Source: Anaerolineaceae bacterium (lineage in GTDB: Bacteria > Chloroflexota > Anaerolineae > Anaerolineales > Anaerolineaceae). From it: a stretch of DNA of 64,000 bases. The notes under the pieces are model-generated. The model was not told the origin of the DNA and did no database searches. It was given only the letters and a program-made list of their open reading frames with translations. The stretch lies in the NCBI GenBank assembly GCA_016841365.1, contig JAENZI010000010.1, positions 51,865 to 115,864 of the forward strand, written 5' to 3'. Numbering within the stretch: position 1 is the first letter of the stretch; the number at the start of each line of letters is the position of its first letter. A program made the translations under genes and the position numbers. Below are positions 53,121 to 62,263 of this stretch, piece after piece.

Positions 53121-54814
53121 TGACTGTTTTGATTTGCCCTGAATGTGGTGCTGAAAACCCGCTGGAGGCAGAATCCTGCCGAGAATGCGGTGCTTCTCTG
53201 GTGAATATCCTGCCGTCTGAAAAACCCGGGGAAGATTTTCCTGGGGATGAGCCTTTCGATTTCGCATCACAGGATGCGAACGATTTGCCCGGTCTTCTGC
53301 AATCTTTGAAGCAGGAGGATGATCTCTCTACTCTGGATGAAACACAAGAGCCATCTGAGCCAGATGGGTCTGAGGAGGCACCCTCTGAAGAACCGCAAGA
53401 ACAGGATGCTCTCCCTGAGTGGTTGAGGCGTATCCGCCAACGGGCGCAAGAAGAGGAAGATTCTGTTGGTGAAATCACCCAAAAAATTGCAGCAGCGAAG
53501 GACACACTTGCTGATGATAAACAGGGTCAACAACATGAGAACTTTTCTGCCTGGCTTGAATCCGTGCAGAAAGAGGAAAAACAAAAGTCGATTGAGGACA
53601 CAACAGAAGTTGAAATTGACGGAGAGGGGGATCGTGAGCCACAACCCGGGGATGAAGATTGGTTAAAACGTATCCGGAAGATCAAAGGGGATACTTTCGA
53701 GGAAGAAGAAACCCTCTCGCCTGAGGATCAGGCTGGGGACAGCCTGCTGCAGTGGCTGGTAGCACTTGAAAGCGGTCAAGCCACCGCGCAAGAAATCCCT
53801 GAGGTCGATTCGGATGAAACAGCACCAGAAGGGGACACTCAAGCGCAAAAGGCCGAAGGCGAGGAGATCGGCATTGGGGATGGAGATACGATGCCCGTCA
53901 GCTTGATTGAGCCGGTCTTGGATGTGTCACGTGAAGAGCAGGAATTGGCAGATAAATTACGGAGCACAATTGCCGATGAGAAGACTGCCCGTCCGGAACG
54001 TACACGTGAGGAACCTGCTGCTCATTGGGTTGTGCTCTTGATCCTGGCTGTGTTGTTGATCGGCAGCTTGAGCCTTTCACTGTTCTTTGGAAATCAGGTA
54101 AGAATGCCCCAGGGAACCGTCCTGCCGCAAAATGAAGCGGTATTAGATTGGGCGGAGGATTCTGAGGACAAAACAGCGGTGTTACTGATTTTTGAATACG
54201 CCGCAGGTTACGCTAATGAGGTCGAACGCGTGGCGCTGCCTGTGCTTCAGCAGGCAATCCAGCCTGGGACAACGATTGGCATGGCTTATTCCAATCCCTC
54301 GGGGTTGTTGCTTTCAGAACGATTGATTGATCAGGTTGATGATTACCTCAAACTTACAGATTTAGGTTATTACCCAACAGCAGCCCTTGGTGCGTATGGT
54401 TTGACCGATCAAACGGCAGCAGGTTGGGAATTTATTGATTATCCAGAATCAAAAAAGCCCCTCCCGGAATGGCCCTTCTCAGCGGTTGTGATCCTCTCCA
54501 ATTCCTATGAAGGCGCTGCTGGTTGGGTCGAGCAGATGAGTGCCCTTGACCCGGATCGGCCAATTTACCTGTTGGTGACTGCCCAGGCTGGGCCACTGCT
54601 TCAGCCTTATTATCAATCGGGCCAGGTAGCCGGGATGGTTTCTGGCATGACTGAGGCTGCTGTTGTTGAAACATTGCTTGCCGGCGAAGGGCAGGCATTG
54701 GTGCGCTGGCGGTCCTATCAAATTGGGGTTCTGATATGCCTGATTGTGATTGTGATCGGCGTAATTTTGAATGGATCTGAACTCTCAACGAATGAAAGGC
54801 GGGTCCGATCATGA
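53117..54814 (+). CDS. Zinc-ribbon membrane protein with repeated WL motifs, seven-gene operon
   Basis: 565 residues. A zinc ribbon at the N-terminus (CPECG and CRECG; C6, C9, C20, C23), then an acidic, probably disordered region to 300 carrying five short helical motifs: DLPGLLQSLKQ (55-65), ALPEWLRRIRQ (97-107), NFSAWLESVQK (141-151), DEDWLKRIRKI (178-188), SLLQWLVALES (208-218). A membrane helix follows (303-323), an external domain of ~210 residues with an alpha/beta pattern, and a final helix near 538-556. The cytoplasmic motifs look like repeated docking sites. Unknown family. Confidence 0.7.
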   Translation: MMTVLICPECGAENPLEAESCRECGASLVNILPSEKPGEDFPGDEPFDFASQDANDLPGLLQSLKQEDDLSTLDETQEPSEPDGSEEAPSEEPQEQDALPEWLRRIRQRAQEEEDSVGEITQKIAAAKDTLADDKQGQQHENFSAWLESVQKEEKQKSIEDTTEVEIDGEGDREPQPGDEDWLKRIRKIKGDTFEEEETLSPEDQAGDSLLQWLVALESGQATAQEIPEVDSDETAPEGDTQAQKAEGEEIGIGDGDTMPVSLIEPVLDVSREEQELADKLRSTIADEKTARPERTREEPAAHWVVLLILAVLLIGSLSLSLFFGNQVRMPQGTVLPQNEAVLDWAEDSEDKTAVLLIFEYAAGYANEVERVALPVLQQAIQPGTTIGMAYSNPSGLLLSERLIDQVDDYLKLTDLGYYPTAALGAYGLTDQTAAGWEFIDYPESKKPLPEWPFSAVVILSNSYEGAAGWVEQMSALDPDRPIYLLVTAQAGPLLQPYYQSGQVAGMVSGMTEAAVVETLLAGEGQALVRWRSYQIGVLICLIVIVIGVILNGSELSTNERRVRS

Positions 54815-55509
54815 CGTTATCGACACTCGCATGGGGCGTTATCGGGTTGGTGCTCACCGTCATGGTGTTGAGCTACCTGATTGGTGATAACGTGTTTTTC
54901 CGTATTGCCGCCCACGTCTTTGTTGGGCTGACGGCGGGATATTTTGCCGTGATCATCCTCTATCAAATCGTTTGGCCTTATTTGATCTCGCCATTAATAA
55001 ATGGCACCTGGGGTGAGCGTCTGTGGATGATCGCTCCCCTGGTGTTGATCCTCCTCCTGGTGATCAGTCAATTCCCCAAACTTATAAAACTGGGAACGAT
55101 TCCTCTTGCATATTTAGCCGGGCTGACGGCAGCCTTGGTGATCGGGGGTGCGGTGTTTGGGACCCTGATTCCCCAGTCGAGGGCGGTAGTTGAGGCATTT
55201 GATCCAAACCGCTTGAGCCCCAGTGCTAACCCATCCTGGCGGGTGATTGCTGACGCTGGTGTGATGTTGATTGGCACGGTTGCGACCTTGAGTTATTTCC
55301 ATTTTGGACGGAAATCACAACCCGCTGATGATCTTGAGAAAACGGAGCGACCAAAGGTTTTTGAGGTGTTGAGTAAGGTCGGCCAACTCTTCATTGGCGT
55401 TACACTGGGCGGCATTTTTACGGGCATTTTCTCAAGCGCAGTTCTGGCTTTGATTGATCGGTTGATCTTCATGGGCGGAATGATTTCGCAATTGTTCGGA
55501 GGGGGTTAA
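54811..55509 (+). CDS. Polytopic membrane protein, seven-gene operon
   Basis: 232 residues with about six membrane helices (AWGVIGLVLTVMVLSYLIG, IAAHVFVGLTAGYFAVIILY, MIAPLVLILLLVISQFP, YLAGLTAALVIGGAVFGTL, VIADAGVMLIGTVATLSYF, LFIGVTLGGIFTGIFSSAVLAL). No recognised motif. Its last base is the first base of the next start codon (TAATG). A likely membrane partner of the zinc-ribbon protein and the actin-fold protein. Confidence 0.65.
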   Translation: MTLSTLAWGVIGLVLTVMVLSYLIGDNVFFRIAAHVFVGLTAGYFAVIILYQIVWPYLISPLINGTWGERLWMIAPLVLILLLVISQFPKLIKLGTIPLAYLAGLTAALVIGGAVFGTLIPQSRAVVEAFDPNRLSPSANPSWRVIADAGVMLIGTVATLSYFHFGRKSQPADDLEKTERPKVFEVLSKVGQLFIGVTLGGIFTGIFSSAVLALIDRLIFMGGMISQLFGGG

Positions 55510-57254
55510 TGGCTAAGGAGCGGCATTATCATTCGGTTTTGGGGGTGGACATTGGTCAAATCACAACACGGTCTGCGCTGTTTGGCATTTCTGAAGGCAA
55601 ATACAGGCTGACGGGTGAAGGCGCAGCCCCAACCAGTTTGGGATATGGCCAGGCGGTCAATGTTGGGATCAAGGATGCAATTCTTGACCTTCAAGCGAAA
55701 TCTGATGGTGTGTTCTTCAAGCCTGGTGACCAGACCATTAAGCCGCTGTCTGGCGTGGATCGGGTCGTGTGGACCATGTCTGGCGGGATGCGTGTCAGAA
55801 CTGTTTTGTTGGGCGTGGCTGCGGGTGGTTCGATCGCTGCCGGGCGAGTTTTAGCCGATAGTCTTCCCCTGGAGATTGTGGCGTCCTTTGGCCTCCCAGG
55901 GTTGGCGGATGAAACTGATATGGTTGATAGGCTCATTAATTTGCATCCTTCATTGGTGCTGATTGTGGGCGGTGAGGATGGCGGCGCCCAGGCACCAATA
56001 CGGACTTGGGTTGATATCATGCGCTCGGTGTGTTTATTGTTGTCCGAGGAGGTAAAACCGACAGTGGTTTATGCCGGCAACCCGGCACTGCATCCGTACT
56101 TTCGGCGGCGTTTAGAACCAGTAACGAAATTATCCATCCTCCCAAATCTTCAGCCTCAAACCGGTCTGTTGGATTTGGTGCCTGTGCAGCGCTCTCTCGA
56201 TCGCGAGATCCTGAAAAACTGGAAAAAGCACATTCCCGGGTGGGTGGAACTTGATGACCCACTTGAAAAAGTGGTTTCTACCACTGATTATGCCTGGAAT
56301 CGGATGGTGCGCTATTTGAGCCGGACCAAAGAGCAGTCGACCCGGTCGTCGCTCGAAACGGGAGTTGTAGCGCTTGATATCGGCGGCGGAGTCACGAGAA
56401 TTGCCATCGGGATGCAAGGTAATGTCGGGATGGTTTCCAGAAATGTGCAGTTGGATCAGGGTTTGCTGCAGGACGAAGACTTTCTACAATCTGTGCGGCA
56501 ATGGACAGCATCATCCGTTTCAACAGATGATGTGCAACAGTATTTATTCAACTATTGGTCGAATCCTGCCATCCTCCCTGAAACACAAGAAGAACTTGCC
56601 ATCTCACAGGCTTATGCCCGGGTTCGGATCAAACAGGCTGTGGAGAAGGTTTCAGCACATTACGGCTGGATCCCGTTTGATTCAGTGCGCGGGCTTTTAG
56701 GATTATTTGAACCTATCATCGCCAGCGGGGCTGTGCTGACGCAGGCGCCTTCTGCAAGCCAGACGATGTTAATGATTTTAGATGGACTGCAGCCACGCGG
56801 TGTTTCGACGGTGGTACTTGATCGGCATCAAATTTTACCAATGCTGGGCGTCATTGGCGGCATTGAACCTCTCTTACCGGTGCAGTTGCTTGCATCGGAT
56901 GTGTTTGAGAACCTGGGTACGGTGATCGTCCCAGAATCTGATTTAGAGCAGGATGAAATTGTTTTGCGGGTTCATGTTGAACCCGAAACCGGGAAAGAAT
57001 ATTCTGTTGATATTGCCCAGGGCGAATTGCGGCATCTTGTAGTCCCTGCAGGGATGTCGGTTGTTTTGACACTTGAACCACATCCTGGAACAGACATCGG
57101 CTTCGGCGGTCCGGGTGTGGAGGGACGTTTGACGGTGACCAGCGGCAGATTAGGCGTGGTGATTGATGCACGCGGCCGGCCGTTGGTTTTGGAGGCTGAA
57201 GACGAGTTCCGCCTTGCGCAATTACAGCGGTGGTCATTGGCAATTGGTGGATAA
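55509..57254 (+). CDS. MutL-like actin-fold (ASKHA) ATPase, seven-gene operon
   Basis: 581 residues. Two phosphate-binding motifs of the actin/hexokinase/Hsp70 superfamily: VLGVDIGQITTRSALFG (D14) and GVVALDIGGGVTRIAIG (D290), plus LIVGGEDGG (151-159) and MLGVIGGIEPLLPVQL. Databases usually call such proteins 'glutamate mutase MutL' by similarity, but no mutase subunit or other B12 enzyme is nearby. The C-terminal ~110 residues are beta-rich (VRLRVHVEP-like, VVPAGMSVVLTLEPHP). It probably binds ATP and acts as motor or scaffold of the membrane complex encoded by the operon; that is inference. Confidence 0.75.
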   Translation: MAKERHYHSVLGVDIGQITTRSALFGISEGKYRLTGEGAAPTSLGYGQAVNVGIKDAILDLQAKSDGVFFKPGDQTIKPLSGVDRVVWTMSGGMRVRTVLLGVAAGGSIAAGRVLADSLPLEIVASFGLPGLADETDMVDRLINLHPSLVLIVGGEDGGAQAPIRTWVDIMRSVCLLLSEEVKPTVVYAGNPALHPYFRRRLEPVTKLSILPNLQPQTGLLDLVPVQRSLDREILKNWKKHIPGWVELDDPLEKVVSTTDYAWNRMVRYLSRTKEQSTRSSLETGVVALDIGGGVTRIAIGMQGNVGMVSRNVQLDQGLLQDEDFLQSVRQWTASSVSTDDVQQYLFNYWSNPAILPETQEELAISQAYARVRIKQAVEKVSAHYGWIPFDSVRGLLGLFEPIIASGAVLTQAPSASQTMLMILDGLQPRGVSTVVLDRHQILPMLGVIGGIEPLLPVQLLASDVFENLGTVIVPESDLEQDEIVLRVHVEPETGKEYSVDIAQGELRHLVVPAGMSVVLTLEPHPGTDIGFGGPGVEGRLTVTSGRLGVVIDARGRPLVLEAEDEFRLAQLQRWSLAIGG

Positions 57255-57275
57255 TGCGAGGGTTTGAAGGTATTT

Positions 57276-58331
57276 ATGGTGGCTAAAGTTTTGGGCATGT
57301 CAGCGATGATCAATATCCGGCGGGCACGACGCTTGCCGATCCCGGGGAATGTTTTGGTGCACAAGGGGCAGAGCATCAATCCGGAGGATGAGATCGCAGA
57401 AGCAAATGTGCCCGGGAAAATTTTCAAACTGGACCTTGCCAGAGGGCTGGCCTTGCCCGAAGATGAGGTTGGTTCTTGCCTGGTGCGTAAAGTTGGTGAA
57501 GATCTTGAAGCAGGGGATATCGTCGCTCAGATTGAAGGAACCTTTCCAAGGTTGGTCAGGACACCGGTCAGCGGCCAGCTTGTTGACTATCATGATGGGC
57601 AGGCGGTGCTGGCAACAGGCATGAACAGGATTGTGCTCCAGGCGGAGATGATCGGTGAGGTAGAAGAGGTTATCCCGGAATATGGCGTGGTGGTGCATTG
57701 CTTGGGCAGCTTGATCCAGGGGGTGTGGGGTAATGGCAAAATTGGCTTTGGAGAATTACATGCTGATTCGGAATTGATCGCAAAACCGCTGGAACTGGAT
57801 GATGTCGACCTAGCTGAACCCGGGCAGATTCTCGCAGCAGGAGCGTGTTTTGATCCATCAAGCCTGGCCAGGTTGAGCGAAAAAGGTATTTCTGGATTGA
57901 TATTAGGTGTGCTTGCGCCGCAGCTTCTCCCTGATGTACTGGCGCTGCCCTTCCCGGTAGTCCTACTGCAAGGCGTAGGAGGTTTTCAGCCTGACCCGAA
58001 ACGCTTTGAGTTGATGACAGCTCTTTCCGGAAAGACGGCTTTTGTGAATGCTGATCAGGGTGAGGTGTTCGGCAATAAGCACCCCGAGGTGATCATCCCG
58101 CTGGATGAGGGGGATACATTGGTTGAAGAAAAGCTGCAAGATGAGATTGCTGTTGGGCAGCAGGTGATGATGCTTTCAGGGGCGGCAGTTGGCTGCTCGG
58201 GTGAAGTACTCGAACTGCCAGAGAAACCTGTCAAATTTAAGACCGGGTTGATCAGTCAATCAGCCGTCATCCGCCTGAGCGCAGAGGAAACGATTACTAT
58301 TCCGATCCAAAATCTGATTATTTTACGTTAA
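57276..58331 (+). CDS. Lipoyl-like and SH3-like barrel protein, seven-gene operon
   Basis: 351 residues from the ATG at 57276, which has GAAGGT 4 nt upstream; an in-frame TTG at 57264 is the alternative. The N-terminal 120 residues form two barrel-sandwich segments (VLVHKGQSINPEDEIAEANV, VRKVGEDLEAGDIVAQIEG, VRTPVSGQLVDYHDGQAVL). The middle is an alpha/beta region (GISGLILGVLAPQLLPDVL), and the end (ITIPIQNLIILR) resembles a small KOW/SH3-like barrel. No transmembrane helix and no biotin/lipoyl lysine motif (MKM/DKA), so it is not a carrier protein. Last gene of the operon; role unknown. Confidence 0.65.
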   Translation: MVAKVLGMSAMINIRRARRLPIPGNVLVHKGQSINPEDEIAEANVPGKIFKLDLARGLALPEDEVGSCLVRKVGEDLEAGDIVAQIEGTFPRLVRTPVSGQLVDYHDGQAVLATGMNRIVLQAEMIGEVEEVIPEYGVVVHCLGSLIQGVWGNGKIGFGELHADSELIAKPLELDDVDLAEPGQILAAGACFDPSSLARLSEKGISGLILGVLAPQLLPDVLALPFPVVLLQGVGGFQPDPKRFELMTALSGKTAFVNADQGEVFGNKHPEVIIPLDEGDTLVEEKLQDEIAVGQQVMMLSGAAVGCSGEVLELPEKPVKFKTGLISQSAVIRLSAEETITIPIQNLIILR

Positions 58332-58427
58332 TTTTTACAGAAAAATTGAAAAACGATCTTTGGGTTATAGGCTGATCACGCGTCTGTTCAGTATGGACCC
58401 CAAGCCGTGACGGTATCAGGGGGTGTG

Positions 58428-59699
58428 TTATTCAGGTGTTGGGGATGGCGTGGGGGTTTGTGTTTCTACCAGTACGCTGGATAGCCACCCGACATCACCT
58501 GTTGCATTGCGCACCCGGTACCAGATGGTCGCATCGATGTGGGTGTATTGCTCTAAAACTTCAATTGGGTCGCCAAAATTTGTGTATCCAACCACCAGGG
58601 AGTCGTAACTGGGTGACTCACGGATCACTGTGCCGCTGGGTGAGTTAATCAGGCCCCAAAAAGTTGTCGGCGAGGGTGTGGGGGTATCGGTGGGTGTTTT
58701 CGTGGATGTGGCGCTGGGGAGGGTGGTGTTTGTTGGTGAAAGAGTAGCCGTTTCTTCCGTTGAACTTGTGAGCGCTTTTTTGGTCGTTCTGGATGATGGT
58801 GTGTGCGTCGGCGCGGGTGAGGGGATGGAAATGTTTAACCCCTTCCCCTCAGGTTGGGCTCGATTGATTTGCATGTTCAAGCTGAGCGCAAAAAGCGCCA
58901 GAGTAAGGATGACGGGTGTCAACGCTAAAAACCACCCAAGAGTCTTTTTGGGGTTGAATCCGAAAACAAGAAAGGCAAAAACGCCTACCACACAAGCAAT
59001 CCCAAAATGTGTGATGCCAACCAGTAATGCGCTCAGCCACAATTGTGCGCTTCCCAGTGGGAACCCAAACCCAGCAACTGCAATCGGAACGAGGATCTCA
59101 TAAGCCAGCAGAACCCCTATCAGGCGGGGCAATTTTCCCTGGCGCTGGAAGATCAATACCCCGAACAATGCGCTCAAGCCGACGATAGTCAGGTCTACCC
59201 AATAAAGCCCTGAAAAACGAAACAAATCAATGTTTTGCAGCGTGATTGTCTTTTGCTGGTAGCCTGCAAAAATGCCTGCCCCGAAGGTCAGCATCAGGAG
59301 GATGGCCAGGATCAGCAGCGATTTTGTTGCATGGGAAAATTTTTGTGTGATCGGCAGCAGGGAAAAACTGAGGATCGGGGTTAGGAACGGGAATAAAACG
59401 CACGCGAGCACCAGGATGGCGGGGTCATCAAAGTAAAGGGCAGCCCCAACGGCAGCGGCACCGATCATCGAGAGCAAAATGAAGGTTAATGTGGGTGCGG
59501 TGAGATCCAGCAATGATTCAAGCAGGAGCTGCCGCTCTGCAAGACTTGCAGATCTCGGTTGCCGTCGGATATGGCGCTGCCGGGCAGGGGGTAACTCATT
59601 GATATCGTTTGGCAGGGGTTCGCTGCTGGGTAAGTTCATAGTTTTCGGTCCTGAATCTTTACGGGTGCCTTCTCCCGAGATTGGATTGCCTGTTTTCAT
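58428..59699 (-). CDS. Polytopic membrane protein with PT-rich linker and C-terminal SH3b domain
   Basis: 423 residues. A charged N-terminus, about eight membrane helices (60-285), an extracellular Thr/Pro/Ser linker (TPTDTPTPSPTTF), and an SH3b domain at about 345-412 (SPSGTVIRESPSYDSLVVGYTNFGDPIEVLEQY, WYRVRNATGDVGWLSSVLV). SH3b domains usually bind peptidoglycan or other wall polymers, so the protein likely links the membrane and the wall. The membrane part has no recognised family. Confidence 0.72.
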   Translation of the reverse strand: MKTGNPISGEGTRKDSGPKTMNLPSSEPLPNDINELPPARQRHIRRQPRSASLAERQLLLESLLDLTAPTLTFILLSMIGAAAVGAALYFDDPAILVLACVLFPFLTPILSFSLLPITQKFSHATKSLLILAILLMLTFGAGIFAGYQQKTITLQNIDLFRFSGLYWVDLTIVGLSALFGVLIFQRQGKLPRLIGVLLAYEILVPIAVAGFGFPLGSAQLWLSALLVGITHFGIACVVGVFAFLVFGFNPKKTLGWFLALTPVILTLALFALSLNMQINRAQPEGKGLNISIPSPAPTHTPSSRTTKKALTSSTEETATLSPTNTTLPSATSTKTPTDTPTPSPTTFWGLINSPSGTVIRESPSYDSLVVGYTNFGDPIEVLEQYTHIDATIWYRVRNATGDVGWLSSVLVETQTPTPSPTPE

Positions 59700-59793
59700 T
59701 ATAATACACGCAAATTAATCCTTGTTAAGGGTTTTGGACAAATTCAGCAAGAAAGATTAAAATTTTAGGGATTGCTAAGGTAAAATAAAGCTC

Positions 59794-60846
59794 ATGAATG
59801 CATTTAATCGTTGGAAGAACAATTTTATTCTGCTGGGCTTGATCATGCTGATCATGCTGGCTGCTTGCAGTCCGCAAACTCCGGAGAGCACCCTGGAGCC
59901 TACTGAAACTGAAGTTGCTACTGAGGCACCGGTTGAGCCAGAAGTCACACCGGTAGTTGATGAAACCGCCGATGTTCCTACAGTGCTCATGGTCACGGGG
60001 CCGCGGACAGACCCATCTGTTGCATATCTGGTGCAACCCGTCTTGAGATCACTGGCTGCCGATTCAGGCATGGCGTTTTCGCAGGAGGAATCTATCTCGC
60101 AGGATCAATTAACCCCTGACACGCGGGTGGTGGTCGCTGTAGGCTCTGATCTGGATATCCCCAGTCTGGCAGCCACTGCCCCTGAGGTTGTTTTTGTGGT
60201 GATAGGTCAGCCCGGTGTTACGCCTACCCAAAACATTACCGTGATCGGTGACCCGGTTACAGATCAACGGAATCAATCTTTTTTGGCAGGGTATTTGGCT
60301 GCTTTGATTTCGTCAGATCACAAGGTCGGGGCTTTGGTCCCGTCAGACAGCGATCAGGGTGAAGTTATCGCTGAAGCCTTTATACTTGGTGCCGAATTTT
60401 ACTGTGGTGTTTGTAACCCGCTCTACCCACCTTTTAATAATTTTCCTCAAACGGAAGCTCTTTCGTCGGCGAATACTCAGGATGGCTTCCAGACGGCAGT
60501 AGACGCATTAAAGTTGAGTGGTGTTGAAGTATTGTATATACCAGGTGAGCTGGCGTCTTCAGAGGTTTTGGATTATGTTGACGAGCAAGGGATGATTGTT
60601 GTCGGTGACATAAGCCCAGCCATGCCATATAAAAACTGGGCAGGGACCGTCAAAATCAACCCGGCAGATGCTTTGAGTGCAATTTGGCAGGAACTTTTAA
60701 CTGGCACAACAGGTATGCAAGTTTCTGGAACAATCACTTTGATGGATAGAAATGCGGACTTGATTTCAGACGGGCGGTTGCGTCTGTTTGAGGAGACAGC
60801 AGCAGATTTAGAGGCAGGTCTGATACTGCCTGAACGGATGCCTTAG
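59794..60846 (+). CDS. BMP-family-like substrate-binding lipoprotein
   Basis: 350 residues. Lipobox LAAC (C25), an acidic T/E-rich linker, and a two-lobed periplasmic-binding fold like the Bmp/PnrA group: VVFVVIGQPG, NQSFLAGYLAALIS, KVGALVPSDSDQGEVIAEAFILGAEF, VEVLYIPGELASSEVLDYVDEQGMIVVGD. Bmp proteins bind nucleosides for ABC uptake, but no permease or ATPase gene is adjacent. TAAAAT ends 7 nt before the ATG, another possible leaderless start. Converges with the sugar transferase gene (4-bp overlap). Confidence 0.77.
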   Translation: MNAFNRWKNNFILLGLIMLIMLAACSPQTPESTLEPTETEVATEAPVEPEVTPVVDETADVPTVLMVTGPRTDPSVAYLVQPVLRSLAADSGMAFSQEESISQDQLTPDTRVVVAVGSDLDIPSLAATAPEVVFVVIGQPGVTPTQNITVIGDPVTDQRNQSFLAGYLAALISSDHKVGALVPSDSDQGEVIAEAFILGAEFYCGVCNPLYPPFNNFPQTEALSSANTQDGFQTAVDALKLSGVEVLYIPGELASSEVLDYVDEQGMIVVGDISPAMPYKNWAGTVKINPADALSAIWQELLTGTTGMQVSGTITLMDRNADLISDGRLRLFEETAADLEAGLILPERMP

Positions 60847-61490
60847 CCGTCAGATGGCGGATCGTCGGGGTTGCCAGTGAAGCGCTCTGCACTGACCTCG
60901 CCCGGTTGTGAGATCCCCTCTCGGCGCAGCACTTTAACAATAGTCAGAAGGATGATCTTAATATCCAGCCAAAATGACCAGTGGTCAACGTACCACAGGT
61001 CCAGGGCGAATTTTTCCTGCCAGGTAATTGCGTTACGGCCGTGAATCTGTGCCCAGCCGGTGATCCCGGGCAGGATTGTGTGGCGTCTGGCCTGATCGGT
61101 ATTGTATAATGGTAAGTATTCAATTAAGAGCGGGCGCGGCCCTACCAGGCTCATCTCCCCTTTTACTACGTTGATCAGTTCAGGCAGTTCATCGAGGCTG
61201 GTGGAACGTAAGAAGTGGCCGAATTTTGTCAGGCGTTTTGAGTCAGGCAGCAGTTGGCCCTGGTTATCAACAAGGTCCCGCATGGTTCGAAATTTATACA
61301 GGGTAAAGATCTTGCCTTTGAACCCTGGGCGCTTTTGACGAAAGAGGATCGGCAAGCCATGCAAGATGGCAACAAGGATGCTGATGAGGAGGAAAACGGG
61401 AGAAAGGATGATTAAGGCCAAAAGGCTTATAATCAAGTCTAACAATCGTTTGATGAAGGGTGTGTTTTCTGGCAATAATTTTATGGTCAT
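60843..61490 (-). CDS. Undecaprenyl-phosphate sugar-1-phosphate transferase (bacterial sugar transferase)
   Basis: 215 residues. One N-terminal hairpin helix (LLDLIISLLALIILSPVFLLISI), then the conserved core of the polyprenyl-phosphate hexose-1-phosphate transferase family: LFRQKRPGFKGKIFTLYKFRTM, STSLDELPELINVVKGEMSLVGPRP, PGITGWAQIHGRN, ALDLWYVDHWSFWLDIKI. It starts polysaccharide repeat synthesis by moving a sugar phosphate onto undecaprenyl phosphate. It could be the initiating enzyme for the glycans made by the genes at 46471-51404, although it is about 9 kb away. Confidence 0.93.
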   Translation of the reverse strand: MTIKLLPENTPFIKRLLDLIISLLALIILSPVFLLISILVAILHGLPILFRQKRPGFKGKIFTLYKFRTMRDLVDNQGQLLPDSKRLTKFGHFLRSTSLDELPELINVVKGEMSLVGPRPLLIEYLPLYNTDQARRHTILPGITGWAQIHGRNAITWQEKFALDLWYVDHWSFWLDIKIILLTIVKVLRREGISQPGEVSAERFTGNPDDPPSDG

Positions 61491-61574
61491 GAATATTAAA
61501 ATTGTACCAAATTAAGCGATAAAATATTAAAGAAGAAGAAATCAGAAGCAGGTGAATGTTCGAAAGGAGCAACA

Positions 61575-62255
61575 ATGGATGAGCGAATACTTATCATAGA
61601 GGATGATGAAGAGATACTTCGTGTCTTAAAACGTGTGCTGACCTATGAGGGTTACATTGTAGATACAGCACTCACCGGCAAGGCAGGCCTGACTCTGGCT
61701 AATGAACAGAGGCCTGACTTGGTGATACTGGATTGGATGCTGCCCAGCATGGATGGGTTGGATGTCTGCAGGCGGCTGCAAAAACTGGGTAACCAACCAA
61801 TTTTGATGTTAACTGCGAAAGACAGCACGCAGGACCGTGTTGAAGGGCTTGATGCGGGTGCGGATGATTATGTGGTCAAACCTTTTGAGCTAGATGAGCT
61901 GCTGGCACGTATTCGGGCGCTCCTCAGACGAACGGCTGCTGACCGTGTCAAGGTATTGGAATTTGAAGACCTCAAGTTGGATAGCAGCACACGCAAAGCG
62001 ACCCGGGGGAACCGTGAAATTGTCCTGACCGCCAAAGAATACGATCTGCTCGATCTTTTCATCCGCCACCCCAGGCAGGTGATGAGCCGAGAGGTGATCT
62101 TTGACCGTGTGTGGGACTATGATTTTGGCGGGGAAAGCAATGTGCTTGATGTTTACATTCGATACCTGCGCCAAAAACTTGAAGAAGGCGGCGAATCCCG
62201 TTTGATCTATACGGTGCGTGGTGTTGGGTATGTAATGCGGGAACCTGAAGATTAA
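61575..62255 (+). CDS. OmpR/PhoB-family response regulator
   Basis: 226 residues. Receiver domain with acidic pocket (IIEDDEE), phospho-aspartate D53 in [12 protein letters not shown], and signalling lysine in [16 protein letters not shown] winged-helix domain from about 127 ([63 protein letters not shown]). AAAGGAG ribosome site. It forms a two-component pair with the histidine kinase 8 bp downstream. Targets unknown. Confidence 0.95.
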   Translation: MDERILIIEDDEEILRVLKRVLTYEGYIVDTALTGKAGLTLANEQRPDLVILDWMLPSMDGLDVCRRLQKLGNQPILMLTAKDSTQDRVEGLDAGADDYVVKPFELDELLARIRALLRRTAADRVKVLEFEDLKLDSSTRKATRGNREIVLTAKEYDLLDLFIRHPRQVMSREVIFDRVWDYDFGGESNVLDVYIRYLRQKLEEGGESRLIYTVRGVGYVMREPED

Positions 62256-62263
62256 AAGACAAA

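Noticed and set aside
55509..57254. Genuine glutamate mutase MutL
   Set aside because: No mutase subunits, B12-binding or related enzymes nearby; the surrounding genes are membrane proteins.
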